From Zizania palustris (taxonomy: Eukaryota; Streptophyta; Magnoliopsida; Poales; Poaceae), in assembly GCA_019279435.1 (NCBI GenBank), contig JAAALK010000289.1, positions 91,295,023 to 91,359,022 of the forward strand: a DNA stretch of 64,000 nucleotides, read 5' to 3'. Below are positions 43,845 to 55,034 of this stretch, piece by piece. Each line of letters opens with the position of its first letter. Positions within the stretch are counted from its first letter, which is position 1. A program made the translations under genes and the position numbers. The notes beneath the pieces were generated by a model that had not been told where the DNA came from, did not search any database, and saw only the letters and a program-made list of their open reading frames with translations.

Positions 43845-46576
43845 CATCTGATACGTACCAAGCAAAGAAGATGATTTATCCATTGACTTTGGGCGTTCAG
43901 AAGATTCATGCATGCCCAAACCACTGTATCCTATATCGAAAAGAGTATGGATTGTTAGAGAGATGTCCGCGGTGCAACGCAAGTCGATACAAATGTCCAA
44001 ATGACTGTGTGGAGGACTACAATGACCACCAGAAGAAGAATAAGAGGTTGTAGAAGAGGAAGAAAAATGTTATTGCAGACAATCATGGATATAAGACGGA
44101 GAGGAAAGTTCCGGCCTTAGTAATGTGGTACCTACCGGTGATTGATCGCTTGAAACGTATGTTCTCTAATCCCAGAGATGCTGAACTATTAATCTGGCAT
44201 TTCGCTGGGCGAAAGAAGGACGGAAAACTTTGGCACCCTGCAGATGCTAGGCAGTAGAAATCATTTGACCTGGCCCATCCAGATTTATCGGACGATCCTA
44301 GAAATATCAGGATGGGACTTAGCACGGATGGAATGAATGCCTTCGGTGAGATGAGGAACCCACACAGTACGTGGCTGGTCTTTCTATGATTGTTCAACAT
44401 TCCATCATGGTTGTGCCATAAAAGAAAATACCTTATGCTCACTACTCTAATTTCCGGTCCAAAACAACCTGGCAATGACATTGATATCTTTCTAGAACCT
44501 TTGATGGAGGATATGAAACGTCTATGGGAACATGGTGTCTGTGTGTGGGATGAGCACAAGAAAGAGCACTTCAATCTAAGAGCCATGATCTTTTGCACCG
44601 TAGCTGAAAACCCAGGACCTATGTCCCTAACAGGACAGGTTAAAGGAAAGACAACATGTGTAGTGTGTGTGGACCAGACAGAATCTATGCATCTTCCATC
44701 ATTCGTTAAGACGATATATGCGACACCGCAGATTTTTACCAAAAAACCACAAATATCGAAGCAATAGGAACCATTTCGACGGTACAATCGAGCTTGGACA
44801 GCCTCCACGATATCGAGATTGCAAATTTCTATTCGAAATGGTAAAGAATATCAAAGTTGTTTTCGGAAAGAAGAGGAAGAAATCTAAAAAAATTTCAAAG
44901 AACGCTCCATTTAAAAAGCAATCAATATTCTTTAGATATTTGCCCTATTGGAAGGAGTTGGAGATTGGTCATGCTATCGATACAATGCACGTTGAGAAGA
45001 ATGTCTTCAAAAGCACCATCGGTATTTTGTTAGACATACCGGGCAAATCAAAAGATGGACTCAAAGTACGAAGGGACCTTCAAACTCTCGGAATTAGACC
45101 CGGGCTTCACCCACAGGAAAGGGCCAATGGAAAATTTTTCCTTCCGGCTGCTAGCTATAACCTCACAATTGATGAGAAAAGATCAATATGTAGGTGTCTA
45201 CATGGAATTAGAGTTCCAACAGGATTCTCAACGAATATAAAGAATATTGTCTCCGTAGCAGATTTGAGGATGAGCGGCTACAACACTCATAATTGTCATG
45301 TTATGCTTGGGCTATTCCTCGCCATCGCGGTGAGAGGAATCAAACATTGATTCCTGAAGATGGTGATAACACGCATGTATCACTTCTTCAATGTCATATC
45401 AAAGAAGGTGATCGACACTGAATAGTTAACTGAATTACGTAAACAAATGAGGGAGACTATGTGTCAGCTTGAGATGTGCTTTCCTCCTTCATATTTTGAT
45501 ATTATGGAGCACTATATGATACATATAGCAGACCAAATCTTTGTTCTCGGTCTAACGTATCTGCATAATATGTATGCGTACGAGCGTCTAATGGTTATCT
45601 TCAAGGGTTACATACAAAATCGTGCTTATCTAGAGGGTTCCATGATAGAGGGCTACACGACTGAGGGAGTCATTGAGTGCTACGCAAATTACATAATATA
45701 TGGAAGACCAATAGGAGTTCCCGTGTCCCGACACCATGGAAGACTCACCGATAAAGGAACTAAAGGCAGGAAAATCATACGAGACAATAGCTACCAAACA
45801 ATAAGAGAATCACATTACAGTGTAATGCATCAGTTGGCGATTATTAGACCATATGTTGAACAACACCTGCAAGAGCTTCATGAAAAGAAAGAAGATCGCG
45901 ATGAACAATGGCTTATGAAAGAACACAAAATTCATTTCACATCATGGCTGAGGGATCTAAACCTTTCGATTGGAGAAACCGATGAAGAGATGATGATAAA
46001 TAAATTGTCTTACAGTCCATTGAGCATGGTTAAAACATGGCAAGCGTATGACATAAATGGTTTCATATTCTATACCAAAGCAAAGGATCAAAAGAGTCAG
46101 CGCCAAAATAGTGGTGTCAGAGCAGATGCAGAAGATAGCACTGGACAAAATAATGCTTACTATGGATACATTAAAGAAATATGGAAACTTAACTACGGGA
46201 ACTCTATAGAAATCCCTGTATTTAAGTGCAGTGGGTCAGACATCCAAAAGGTGTGGAGGTGGATGATTACGGGTTTACGATAGTTGACCTTAATAAGGTG
46301 GCTTATAAAGATGACCCTTGGATACCCGCTCAATCTGTGGCACAAGTATTTTACATACTTGATCCTAAAGATGAGAAAAAATACATCGTTGCTCTAGGAA
46401 AACAAAGAATTGTTGGAGTTGATGGAGTCGAAGACGAAGAAGAATACAATCAGTTTGATGAGGAGACGTTTTTCGTTGACATATCAAGGATCAATGTGGT
46501 TGAAGCAAAACTGTCATTTGGCAGTGTGATTCCTTATCTACGCACCAATGGCGATGGAAAATTAGTGCAAGGCTAG
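43769..46576 (+). pseudogene. CACTA TNPD-type transposase, decayed (Transposase_21, DUF4218, DUF4216)
   Basis: This is a DDE transposase of the En/Spm class. In order: NGWSDTSFSDLLQLLKKVLP, CPNHCILYRKEYGLLERCPR (43780-44050); LSTDGMNAFGEMRNPHSTW, LISGPKQPGNDIDIFLEPL and CVVCVDQT (44320-44690); GHAIDTMHVEKNVFKSTIGI (44960-45030); the DUF4218 block FPPSYFDIMEHYMIHIADQI, MYAYERLMVIFKGYIQNRA and PIGVPVSRHHGRL (45480-45745); and DUF4216 NYGNSIEIPVFKC, VDDYGFTIVDLNKVAYKDD and QVFYILDPKD (46190-46390). Stops near 44050, 44256, 44387, 45348 and 45424, a frameshift near 44740 and another near 46260 break it. The N-terminal exons are missing: the left end joins the gene at about 43740. Confidence 0.85.
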
Positions 46577-47110
46577 ATCATTTATGTTTAGCGTGCGTAT
46601 TTGTAAATTCAATTATGTCATTTTGTTTAAGATATTGGTAATATAGGTTATTATTTAATTATAGTTAATACATGTATTTTTATGATGTATTTTTATTGTT
46701 ATAACATGTTCAAGATCAAACGAGGATTTAATTAAACATCAATAGAAAAGTTTTGAAAATTTTTATTGTTTGGGGGCCAACAGCAAGGTTTAAACCTCAA
46801 ACCACCTGCCGGCGGCGAGGTTCGAACCTCAAACCGCATGGCCCCAAGTGAGCCCCCTGCACCACTGTGCTACAAAGTGTTTCTCGATATTGTAGGAAGT
46901 GTATTATATGCGAGATATATAATCCCTACCTCTATTAGTAGTGGCGGGCTGGTGACATCATCGCTCGCCACTACTAAGAGAAAATAGCAGTAGTGGGTAG
47001 GATGATGTCGCCTTCGTCCCGGAGCACGTCGCCGCTTCCTTCCGCCAATCGCCGCCGTCCTCGGAGTCCGTCGGCGCCGTCCCCAGAGCCCATCCCCGCC
47101 ATCTGTCGCC
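46577..47110 (+). promoter_or_regulatory. CACTA-1 internal module 1: tRNA-like segment, subterminal repeats, GC leader
   Basis: AT-rich spacer is followed by a tRNA-like segment on minus (46787-46872), the subterminal-type repeat AGTAGTGGCGGGCTGGTGAC with its inverse (46930-46998), and a GC-rich leader (CCGTCGCCGCC type). The same order recurs at 48570-49550, so a module of at least 0.5 kb was duplicated within the element. No protein is assigned. Confidence 0.55.
46787..46872 (-). other. tRNA-like internal promoter motif (A and B boxes), copy 1
   Basis: On minus: TAGCACAGTGG (46872-46862, A-box-like) and GGTTCGAACC (46828-46819, B box), then a second GGTTTAAACC (46796-46787). The spacing of about 43 bp is within the RNA polymerase III range. 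No cloverleaf acceptor stem is evident, so it is not a tRNA gene. A tRNA-derived SINE head or chance composition remains possible. Confidence 0.4.
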
Positions 47111-47428
47111 GCCAGTCAGTAAATGATTATTAACCTAGCTTTGGTCTTATTTTATCTGAGCTTATGGTTAAAATGATTTCTGATTGTTATATTAATTTAT
47201 GCATGGTAATATAATTTAGTATAATATTACTAGTAGAATGCGCTATAACAATAATGTTTTTAATGTACTATAAAAACATTATCAATGTGACAAAAAAATT
47301 GCAGATGCATATATGTTGCCATATATTCAGGAGATTAATTAACCAAAGTATATATGTTGCCCACAAATTTCCCACTAGTCATTCCCGACCCCCAACCTCG
47401 ACGACAGCGCCCTCCTCGCCGGTTCACG

Positions 47429-47596
47429 ATGGCTCCTCCTAAGATTGAACCAAACAGTGGATCCTCAAACTCTACATCAAGTGGCGTGTGTGAGGTTTGC
47501 AAATGCAGTAAACTTAAGGTACATCGTATAGTTTGCAGTTGTTTGGCGAAGAAAGTGATTCTCATATTGGACTCTGACTCGGATGATGACTCATGA
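47429..47596 (+). CDS. Small Cys/Ser/Asp-rich reading frame in CACTA-1, uncharacterised
   Basis: The frame opens MAPPKIEPNSGSSNSTSSGV, then CEVCKCSKLKVHRIVCSC and an acidic end DSDSDDDS. The ATG at 47429 follows a GC-rich leader (GCCGGTTCACG). An upstream in-frame ATG (47354) gives 80 residues. The four-cysteine cluster could bind metal. A possible donor TAGGGTAAGT follows the stop at about 47609-47618. A basic stretch and RKKKKK occur in other frames to 47950. No family is recognised; it may be a first exon of an element gene or a captured fragment. Confidence 0.35.
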   Translation: MAPPKIEPNSGSSNSTSSGVCEVCKCSKLKVHRIVCSCLAKKVILILDSDSDDDS

Positions 47597-47599
47597 TCG

Positions 47600-48569
47600 C
47601 CACAACCAGATAGGGTAAGTGTTGGCAGACAGAAGAATGATGAGACAACCGGTGGTAGAGGGAAACATGCCGAGGCTAGCGGTGGAAAAGGGAAGCATGC
47701 AAAGCAATGCGGCAGCAAGAGGAGGCAGGAGGCAAGATCCTCTTTTTATGCAAATTTTATATTTTTATCAGCCAATTCAATCATTTATAAGTTGTTCTCA
47801 CTATCGCCGCCACGTGTATTTTCTTGTTCAGGAACATGGAGAGCAGTTCAGACTGCCTGATGATGTTGAGTTGGTTGAGGATTGGAAAGTTGATGCTTTT
47901 CATCTGTTTAACCAGAAATAGGTTGGGTTTGTGCCGAGGAAGAAGAAGAAGAAGCTCCAAACCATATCTTTCTTTTGGGTTTGACCAGTAGTGCGTTTTG
48001 ATGTGTAAGCTGTTTTCCCCAGCCTGGACTTGTGTTTGTTTACTTGATTTCAAATAAACGTGATGTGTCAAACGAGCCCCCGCACTAATGCGCTACAAAC
48101 TCTCGATCATATCGTAACAACATGAAAAGTCTTGTATTTTTTAGACTTTATTTGATTTTTTGAGGATTAAAAAACTATAAAGATAAATGTTGTTGATCGA
48201 GTGTTTTGGCAACCTAATAACTAATAATAGAGTCAAAAACATGAATATGGTTTTTCTATAAATTTTGGTTAATTATTTCATGTCTTGTAGTTCAAATTGA
48301 ACTTATTTTAACTTTGATCATAAAAACACACTTAATGAAATAAAAACAGTAAACTGAGGCAGAAAAATACCAATTTTTGCAGTTAGAATAGTTGTTTTGT
48401 TTTTTTATTGTACAAAAAGTTTCAAGTTCAAAGGAAGAATCAACTATAGATTTTGCTTTCAATCCTCAGTCATTTCATCTCTAAACCCTAATTCATCCCC
48501 GGAGAATCTCAAGTTTCTTAATGAAATAAAAAAAAAGTAAAGTGAGGCAGAAAAATACCAATTTTTTAA
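47600..48569. other. CACTA-1 AT-rich interior
   Basis: This is mostly non-coding. One plus frame (47619-47921) ends FRLPDDVELVEDWKVDAFHL, but I cannot assign it. A third tRNA-like A box (TAGCGCATTAGTG on minus, 48094-48082) lies here without a clear B box. Two degenerate copies of AAGTGAGGCAGAAAAATACCAATTTT-type sequence lie at about 48345 and 48535. Confidence 0.4.
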
Positions 48570-49560
48570 ATTTGATAAGTTATGATGTATTTTTATTGTT
48601 AAAAAAATCAAGTTCAAACTAGAATTTAAACGTCAATAGAAAAAGTGATGAAAATTAGAACAGAAATGAAAAAAATGTTTGGATGCCAGCAGCAAGGTTC
48701 AAACCTCAAACTGCCTGCCGGTAGCAAGGTTCGAACCTCGAACCGCATGGCACCAAAGCAACCCCCGCACCACTGCGCTACAAAGTGTTTCTCGAAATGT
48801 AAGCACAACGTATGCTAGATAATCCCTACTACCCTATTAGTATTGGCAGTCAAGTGTAATCAGTGGTGGGCATGCTGACGTCACCAACCCGCCACTGCTA
48901 TTCCTTTTAGTAGTGGCGGTCGGTGACGTCAGCGGCCCGCCACTACTAAGTCGAGCACCAGCGGCGGGCGGATTAGTAGTGGTGGGCTGGTGACGTCATC
49001 GCCCGCCACTACTAAGAGAAAATAGCAGTGGTGGGCAGGATGACATCAGCATGTCCGCCACTGCTAATCCGCCTATATAAATTTTTCGCTCCCGCCGTCT
49101 GAAAAATACTTTTCATTTCTAAACCCTAAACTCCTCCAGCCCATTGCTGCCGCTCTCGGAGCCCACGCTGCTGCCCTCGGAGCTTGTCGCTGTCGTCCTC
49201 GAAGCCCGTCGCCGCCGTCTTGGAGCCGTTGGTGTCCCCGGACCCCTCGCCGCCGCCTCGGAGCCGTCGCAGTCATCCCAAAAGCCTGTCACCAGAGCCC
49301 GCGTCGGTGTCCCCGGACCCCTCGCCGCTGCCTCGGAGCCGTTGCCGCTGTCCCCGTCCCCGAGCGCACACCGCCGTCCCTGTCCCGGAGCCCGCGCCGC
49401 TGCCCTCGGAGCCCGTCACCGTCGTCCCCGAAGCCCGTCACCATCACCGGAGCCCACGTCGCTGTCCCCGGAGCCCGCGCCGCCATCTTGGAGCCGTCGC
49501 CGCCGTCCCCGTCCCCGAGCGCACACCGCCGTCCCCGTTCGGGTAGCTAAAAATTTCCCC
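48570..49560 (+). promoter_or_regulatory. CACTA-1 internal module 2: repeats, TATA box and GC-rich leader
   Basis: The tRNA-like copy 2 (48696-48780 on minus: TAGCGCAGTGG and GGTTCGAACC) is followed by subterminal-type repeats (48830-49070, alternating GTGGCGGGC and GCCCGCCACTAC), TATA box CCTATATAAATTTT (49073-49086), leader TTCTAAACCCTAAACTCC, then a GC-rich block (49140-49550). The block has internal repeats such as GTCCCCGGACCCCTCGCCGC at about 49230 and 49308. This looks like the promoter and first exon of the downstream gene at 51134. Ser/Pro/Arg-rich frames in the block are low-complexity. Confidence 0.55.
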
Positions 49561-50174
49561 TTTTCAATCCTTTTTTAGTATAGGAAAGAAAAAGAAAGAA
49601 AAGATGGATTGGGTTGGACCTCAGAGTCATGAAAAATTTGGTAAATCCCATTTTTGAAAACAGAAATTCAATTAAAAGCAGTATCCAAACTGTTGGGACT
49701 AATCTTATTGCTTATCTATTTCGTGTGAGTTTATATTGTTAGTAGTGTCATGTGCATGTCATTAGAGAAGACAATAATATGCATGCAAGTGCCAAGCATG
49801 CAGAAACGCCAAGTGAGGTGGGAGTTGTGGCCATGTTAAATGTGTTGCATGGTATAGTGGTGTTAAATGGAATCAAGATTGCATGCATTAGTGGAGGATA
49901 CATGCATTCTAACTAATGGAGCAAATTAAACTCGTGTGGAGTTTCTGGTTGGGTGAGTGTCACCTGTGCTTATTTAAGTAGCATTTTTGCTAATGGTGTG
50001 AGAAGAAAATAGAGTCACTTGTGCGTTGGTGGTGCAATGATGAAATAAATTGATGTTTTTTTGTTCATCTTCTTGTTGTTAGTTGAGTGTGAGTGTTCTT
50101 ATGTTATTGAGTGTATTCTTGAGAGAGGTAGGCCAACACAAGCTAAGTTAGGTTTCTAGAGTTTATTGTCCTTA

Positions 50175-50258
50175 GAGCATCTCCATTGTACTTGCTAAAT
50201 GTGAATTGCTATTCAAATGGAGCTATATTTAATCAATTTATATACAATGGAGATGCTC
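50175..50258. mobile_element. Tourist-like MITE, 84 bp
   Basis: The inverted ends are GAGCATCTCCATTGTA and TACAATGGAGATGCTC, a perfect 16-bp match. The flanks TTA at 50172-50174 and 50259-50261 are the 3-bp duplication typical of PIF/Harbinger elements. Confidence 0.7.
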
Positions 50259-50452
50259 TTACATTTGTGGATACTTATCATTTGTAGAACCACTGTATAC
50301 TACTTTGTTACACCTGTTTTGGCATTGATTAATGGAAATGTACCATTCACCCAATATATATTAGTCTAATTTTAGGTGAAGTCTTCTATATCTAAGTTAT
50401 GCCATGAGAAATATTGCATACCACATTACCACTTTTTTAGAACAACTTTTAG

Positions 50453-51115
50453 AGGCCTATGATGCAAATTGTAATTGAGTTATCTCATGTATGTCATCAA
50501 AGCCGTGTGACACGTCCATTCCCATCCACAACTTCTTTCCCGTGTTGCTGGCAGGGAATGGATGTGCACACGGTTCCATGGTAGCCATGAACATATTTGA
50601 AAAACAACACAAAATATGTTGAGGCCTCAACAACACTAGAGAGAGAACAACACAATCTCCTAACTTGGGGATTAATATAGTAGCTTCAGAAGTAATAGCT
50701 AACTACTGTAGCCAAGAAGAGTTTTCATACATTTCCCACCTTTGACACTGTGATCAGTTTACTACTGCTATTACTTCTGAGGCTACTATACTAATCCTCA
50801 AGTTCATCCGGCTGAAGACCAACATTAGATTATGCAATTCCTTTTAGAGGCCTATGATGCAAATTGTTATTGAGTTATCTCATGTATGTCATCAAGCCAT
50901 GGGACACATCCATTCCCTTCAACAGCTTTTTGTTTGTTGTGCTGCTGGTAGGGAATGGATGTGCTCATGGTTCCATGGCAGCCATGAACATATTTGAAAA
51001 ACAACACAAAATTTGCTGAGGCCTCAACAACAGTAGAGAGAGAACAACACAATCTCCTAACTTGAGGATTAATATAGTAGCTTTAGAAGTAATAGCTGAC
51101 AACAAAATTCTGATA
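50453..51115. repeat. Direct duplication with internal hairpins
   Basis: Both copies start AGAGGCCTATGATGCAAATT (about 50453 and 50845) and share GTAGCCATGAACATATTTG or GCAGCCATGAACATATTTG and AGAGAACAACACAATCTCCT. Each contains a hairpin: arms 50501-50523/50553-50575 (CCGTGTGaCACgTCCATTCCC) and 50896-50917/50951-50972 (TCCATTCCC with GGGAATGGA). A larger inverted pair (AACTTGgGGATTAATATAGTAGC at 50660-50700 with its complement at 50765-50805) lies in the first copy. Confidence 0.7.
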
Positions 51116-51133
51116 CATTAGCCTCTTAACTAT

Positions 51134-54100
51134 GAATAGTTCATCTATGGCGGAAGAAGGACGTCCCTTCGAGGATCTCCTCATCTACGAGTTTCCCTCA
51201 AAAACAAAAAGAGGGTTCTTCTAAAGGATCCTCCGACAACGAATCTTCGTACCACTCTCCGGAGAATGAACATCCAATGGAGCCTAGGAAAAAGAGAACG
51301 AGAGAAGACGCCGATGAGTATTACATTCCCGAAGCTCAAGCAGAGGTAATTATTGCGTTAATAATAAGTCAGAGCAACTTCTAACCGAGGATTATTCCTG
51401 AAGCTCATATTGTCTATCATTGTAGGATCATCCAAAGCGAGGAAGCAAGCATCGATTATTCCAAGTAGAGAAAAGAACAACTATTGTCCCAACTGTTGAG
51501 TCATCTGAGCCAGCAGATGTTGAGCCCGCTGCCACTACATCCTCTGCAAACGCGAAGAGGAGAGGGAAACAGGAGAAGAACAAGCTGCATACAACTATCT
51601 ATAAGGTTGAAGAAGTCCATGTTGATGGGGCTCCAAAGAAGCCGAAAGAAATCACAACTAAGTAGCGTAACGACTATGGATGTCTCGCCAGGGAGCGGTG
51701 TAAGATAGTTTGGAAAAACTGGAAGAATGTCCCTGAAGCTACAAAGAACGAATTGTGGCAGCATATAAAAGCACATTATAAATTCCCGGAAGATTGCTTA
51801 GAATACGCTAAAGCTGCCACATTGAAGACTATTGGGAAGTATCTCCGTACATTTAGGACTAAACTCAACACACAATACCTTCAGAAAGGAGAGTCGCTGC
51901 TCAACGACTATGACTTTATAATGCCAAATGAGTGGAACGAATTCAAATTGAAGCATTGCTTGGAAGAAGCCAAACAAGAGAGCATCATGTTCAAAGAACT
52001 TAATAAGAAAAATAAGTTCCTACATAAACTTGGGCCAGGTGGATATAAGGCCAAGGAGGATGAGTGGAGTAGAAAGGAGGAGTACCGTGCGGCTGGGTTA
52101 CCTGAATAGTTTTTAGGTGCTGATCAGCGCACTAAGAGATGGCTCCTAGGTCGAGCTAAAAAAACACCTGAGGGCCAATATATGCTCTCCAACTCAAGGA
52201 CTAGTGCAGTATTTCAGAAAGCACAGGAAATCGCTGAGTTGGAGAAGGCTGGAAAGTTCAAGCCCGAGGGATGTAATGACCAGCTTACATCTGCTCTCGG
52301 AAATGAGGAACATCGAGGGCGCACCCGAGGTGTCTCTTCTATAGCACCCTGGAAAAATACTTTCAAGAAACATGAGGGTGCTACATACAAGAAGCGTCAA
52401 GCATGCACAGACGATGCCACAGAGCACCGTGTAGAGTGGGAGCGACACTTTTTTGAATTTATTAATGAGAATCCCAACATAATGCAGATTGCAGCGAGAT
52501 ATATAATTGTGCCAGAGGTATGACTTGACGTACCAAGCAGTGTTGGCTCAGTACAAGAAAAATTTGCTGTAAATTATATTAAAGAGGACACACCATGCAG
52601 CATGCATGTACCGATAGGGCGCAAAGGGCATTCCCAAGAGGTTGCACGAGGCATTGCTATGCCTGGGGATTTATTTCACAATCGGCCTATTCCTGCTGAG
52701 TATACCAAGGTTCAGATCAATGAGATCACCAACGACAGATTTATTAATGACCCCTTGGATCTTCCAATGCCTGATGAGGGGATTGAGACAATCGGAGATG
52801 CACTGAATAACTTTGTCCTATGGGCGAGCTGAGGTATCAAATTACTGCAGACAAGTTCTCAAAGTAAATCGCCTATTGTCTCATCACAATCCCCCACATA
52901 TCTTTCATCTCAAGATGTACAAAATATAGGATCTTTATCACATGTTGATGAGCGTGAGATAGAGGAAGAGGCAGAGAAAGAGCCAGTGCCCGATAAAGTG
53001 GCAGAACTGACAGAACTGAAAGTGGCCGAGCCTGATCATGTGACAGTGCCAGTGCCAGTGCTTGAGCCCACTAAACCCAACACAAAAGTGCCAGAGCCTG
53101 ATAAAATGCCAGTGCCAGTGCTACTGGCCGAGCCTAAAAAACAAGATGCACGCCCAAAGCACGCAATCCACAAGACAATTATTCAAGCTGGGCAGTGTTC
53201 TGCGCTGAAATCTGAAATGCTTAATTTTTTTACTACTATGGTGCAAACACGTTCTACGCCCGTAGAGGCTCCCTTAAAGGCTCTAGTACAAAAGTAGGCA
53301 GACTCACTTTATATTGATAAATGGACCTACGGAGATGAGGATTATATCGAATACGAACCAGGCAAACCATTATTACCCAACGAGTACTTAAGAGTATGTC
53401 CTGGTAGATGAGAACATTTCATGACTGGTACCTCGAAGCGTCTTCGTTAGGAGTTACACAAATAGAAGTGAAGGTTCCAAAAGAAATATTCAACTGCCCA
53501 GAGTTTAATCTTACTCTATTTTTCGACGACTTCCATCAGATGTTCCGTCTGCAGCGAACCGACATCACAAGCATGATGCTCTAGTGCCTGTAAGTACTTT
53601 TACTTTGTCAATACAAAGCAAAAATCAATCATGTCTTATATTGACTATTGTTTCATAACATATGCAGTTTGAATTCATGTTGTGACGCGTCTAATAAATA
53701 TGGGTACTTGAACCCATCATTCATAAGCCAAAGTGCACTGAACTCAGCACTAAACCGAAACGATGACAAGTACTGGACTGCGGGTCAGAAAAAATTTCAA
53801 AGGAAGATGTTCAATAAAGACCAAGACGCACTTAAGAAGAGTAAAAGGAATTGTGCCACGTTGTACATTGCGCGGTACATGTATCAATGGAAGGACAAAG
53901 AAATGATAAGTGAGGCATATAACTTTAAGTAAGTATACCCACTATATCTACTTAATCATGTTTTATCGATTATGAAACTAACATAAACATATATTACTTC
54001 TTTCGATAGTGATCATTGGATTGCACTTCTGATATACCCGAAGTACTCAAGGTTTTATGTGCTCGACTCTCTCTACAAACCCAAAAAAGAATATCAAGAT

Positions 54101-54705
54101 ATATTAAATGTTATTCAGAGTGCATACAAATACTACGTGGAAAGGTTAGGTGGCCCACATGATCCACAGAGGTCGAAAGATATGCTTATCAGAACCAACT
54201 ATCCGGTAATATTATATTTTGAAATTTCTTAATTCAATTGATAAAGCCAAACTATATATCGTTCTAACTTTGTCTATTTTGATGTGTCACAAACAATCTC
54301 CTGGTTTGGTGCATTGTGGGTATTATACTTGTGATTTCATGAGCAATAACTTAGGAAAGTTTGTGCGGACAATATCTGAGGATACTAAAGAAGTTGGATT
54401 CTTGTGTGTTAATCTAATATAACTTGCAGCGTATGTACTTATATGTTACGTATGCAGGCGTCAGGTCCATCAACCGTTGCCCAGAAGAGCCAACTCTCAG
54501 AATCAGAAATGTACAAAATCGTATCAAGGATGTGCCGCTTCACGATGCATGAGGTTCTTCATGAGCTTGGAGTATTCTTCGATCCTGAGGGTGAAGTGAC
54601 CAAGCATCCAACTCTGTCTGATTGGGCCGGAAGAATGAAAAGGCAAGCACAACAAATCGATAAGAATTTTGAAGCTGAGAAACAAAAAAAGATGCGCAAG
54701 ATATG
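51134..54705 (+). pseudogene. CACTA second gene: Transposase_24-like region fused to a Ulp1-type protease domain
   Basis: Exon 1 (51134 to about 51345) is acidic and basic with the basic run PRKKRTRED; donor GAG/GTAATT, acceptor ATTGTAG (51425). The next block, about 51426-53300, is nearly one frame with RCKIVWKNWKNVPEATKNEL, KTIGKYLRTFRTKLN and AAGLPE, typical of plant Ptta/En/Spm transposase-like proteins (PF03004). A PVPVLEP-type repeat tail follows. Downstream, broken exons encode a C48 cysteine protease: DHWIALLIYPKYSRFYVLDS (His and Asp of the triad, 54003-54070) and SPGLVHCGYYTCDFM (Cys, 54299-54341), separated by introns such as AA/GTAAGTAT to GATAG (53930-54009). Stops at 51663, 52107, 52521, 52830 and 53296 break it. 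The last exon ends at 54705. Confidence 0.7.
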
Positions 54706-54839
54706 AGTTGGCCTTCCAAGAAAACATAAACCGCATGAGCATGTATTTGTGAAACAATGGTTAATTTTGAAATTTTGATAGATGTAAACTTTTAAACTTG
54801 ATGTGTGATGAAATGTAAACTTTGTAAATTTGTAAATTG

Positions 54840-54990
54840 ATGTGTTGCTCTTGTTGTTGTTGTTGATGTAAACAATGGTTAGTTGTTGTTGTGTTGATGT
54901 GTTGCTGTTGTGGATGTGTATGTGGATATGTGGATGTTTTGCTGCTGTGTATGTGGATGGCTGTGTGAAGCATATAATTTCTGTGTTTTG
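54840..54990. repeat. TGTTG-rich low-complexity tract
   Basis: This is degenerate TTGTTG and GATGTGTATGTGGAT sequence at the 3' side of the second CACTA gene. It is simple sequence with no function inferred. Confidence 0.7.
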
Positions 54991-55034
54991 GTTTGTGGGA
55001 CTATGTGAATTAAGGTTTACAACATTCTGTGTAA

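Larger units (their letters stand above)
49561..51133 (+). other. CACTA-1 intron-like interval with MITE and duplicated hairpin unit
   Basis: This AT-rich interval between the GC-rich leader and the second gene has no coding potential. It contains a small MITE (50175-50258) and a two-copy unit (50453-50841 and 50842-51115) with hairpins, listed separately. It may be a long first intron. Confidence 0.45.

Noticed and set aside
46787..46872. True tRNA gene
   Set aside because: A and B boxes are present, but I find no acceptor stem or anticodon arm that pairs.
49144..49578. Ser/Pro/Arg-rich 120-144 residue frames
   Set aside because: GC-rich internally repetitive leader of CACTA-1; three frames are open and none has a recognisable domain.
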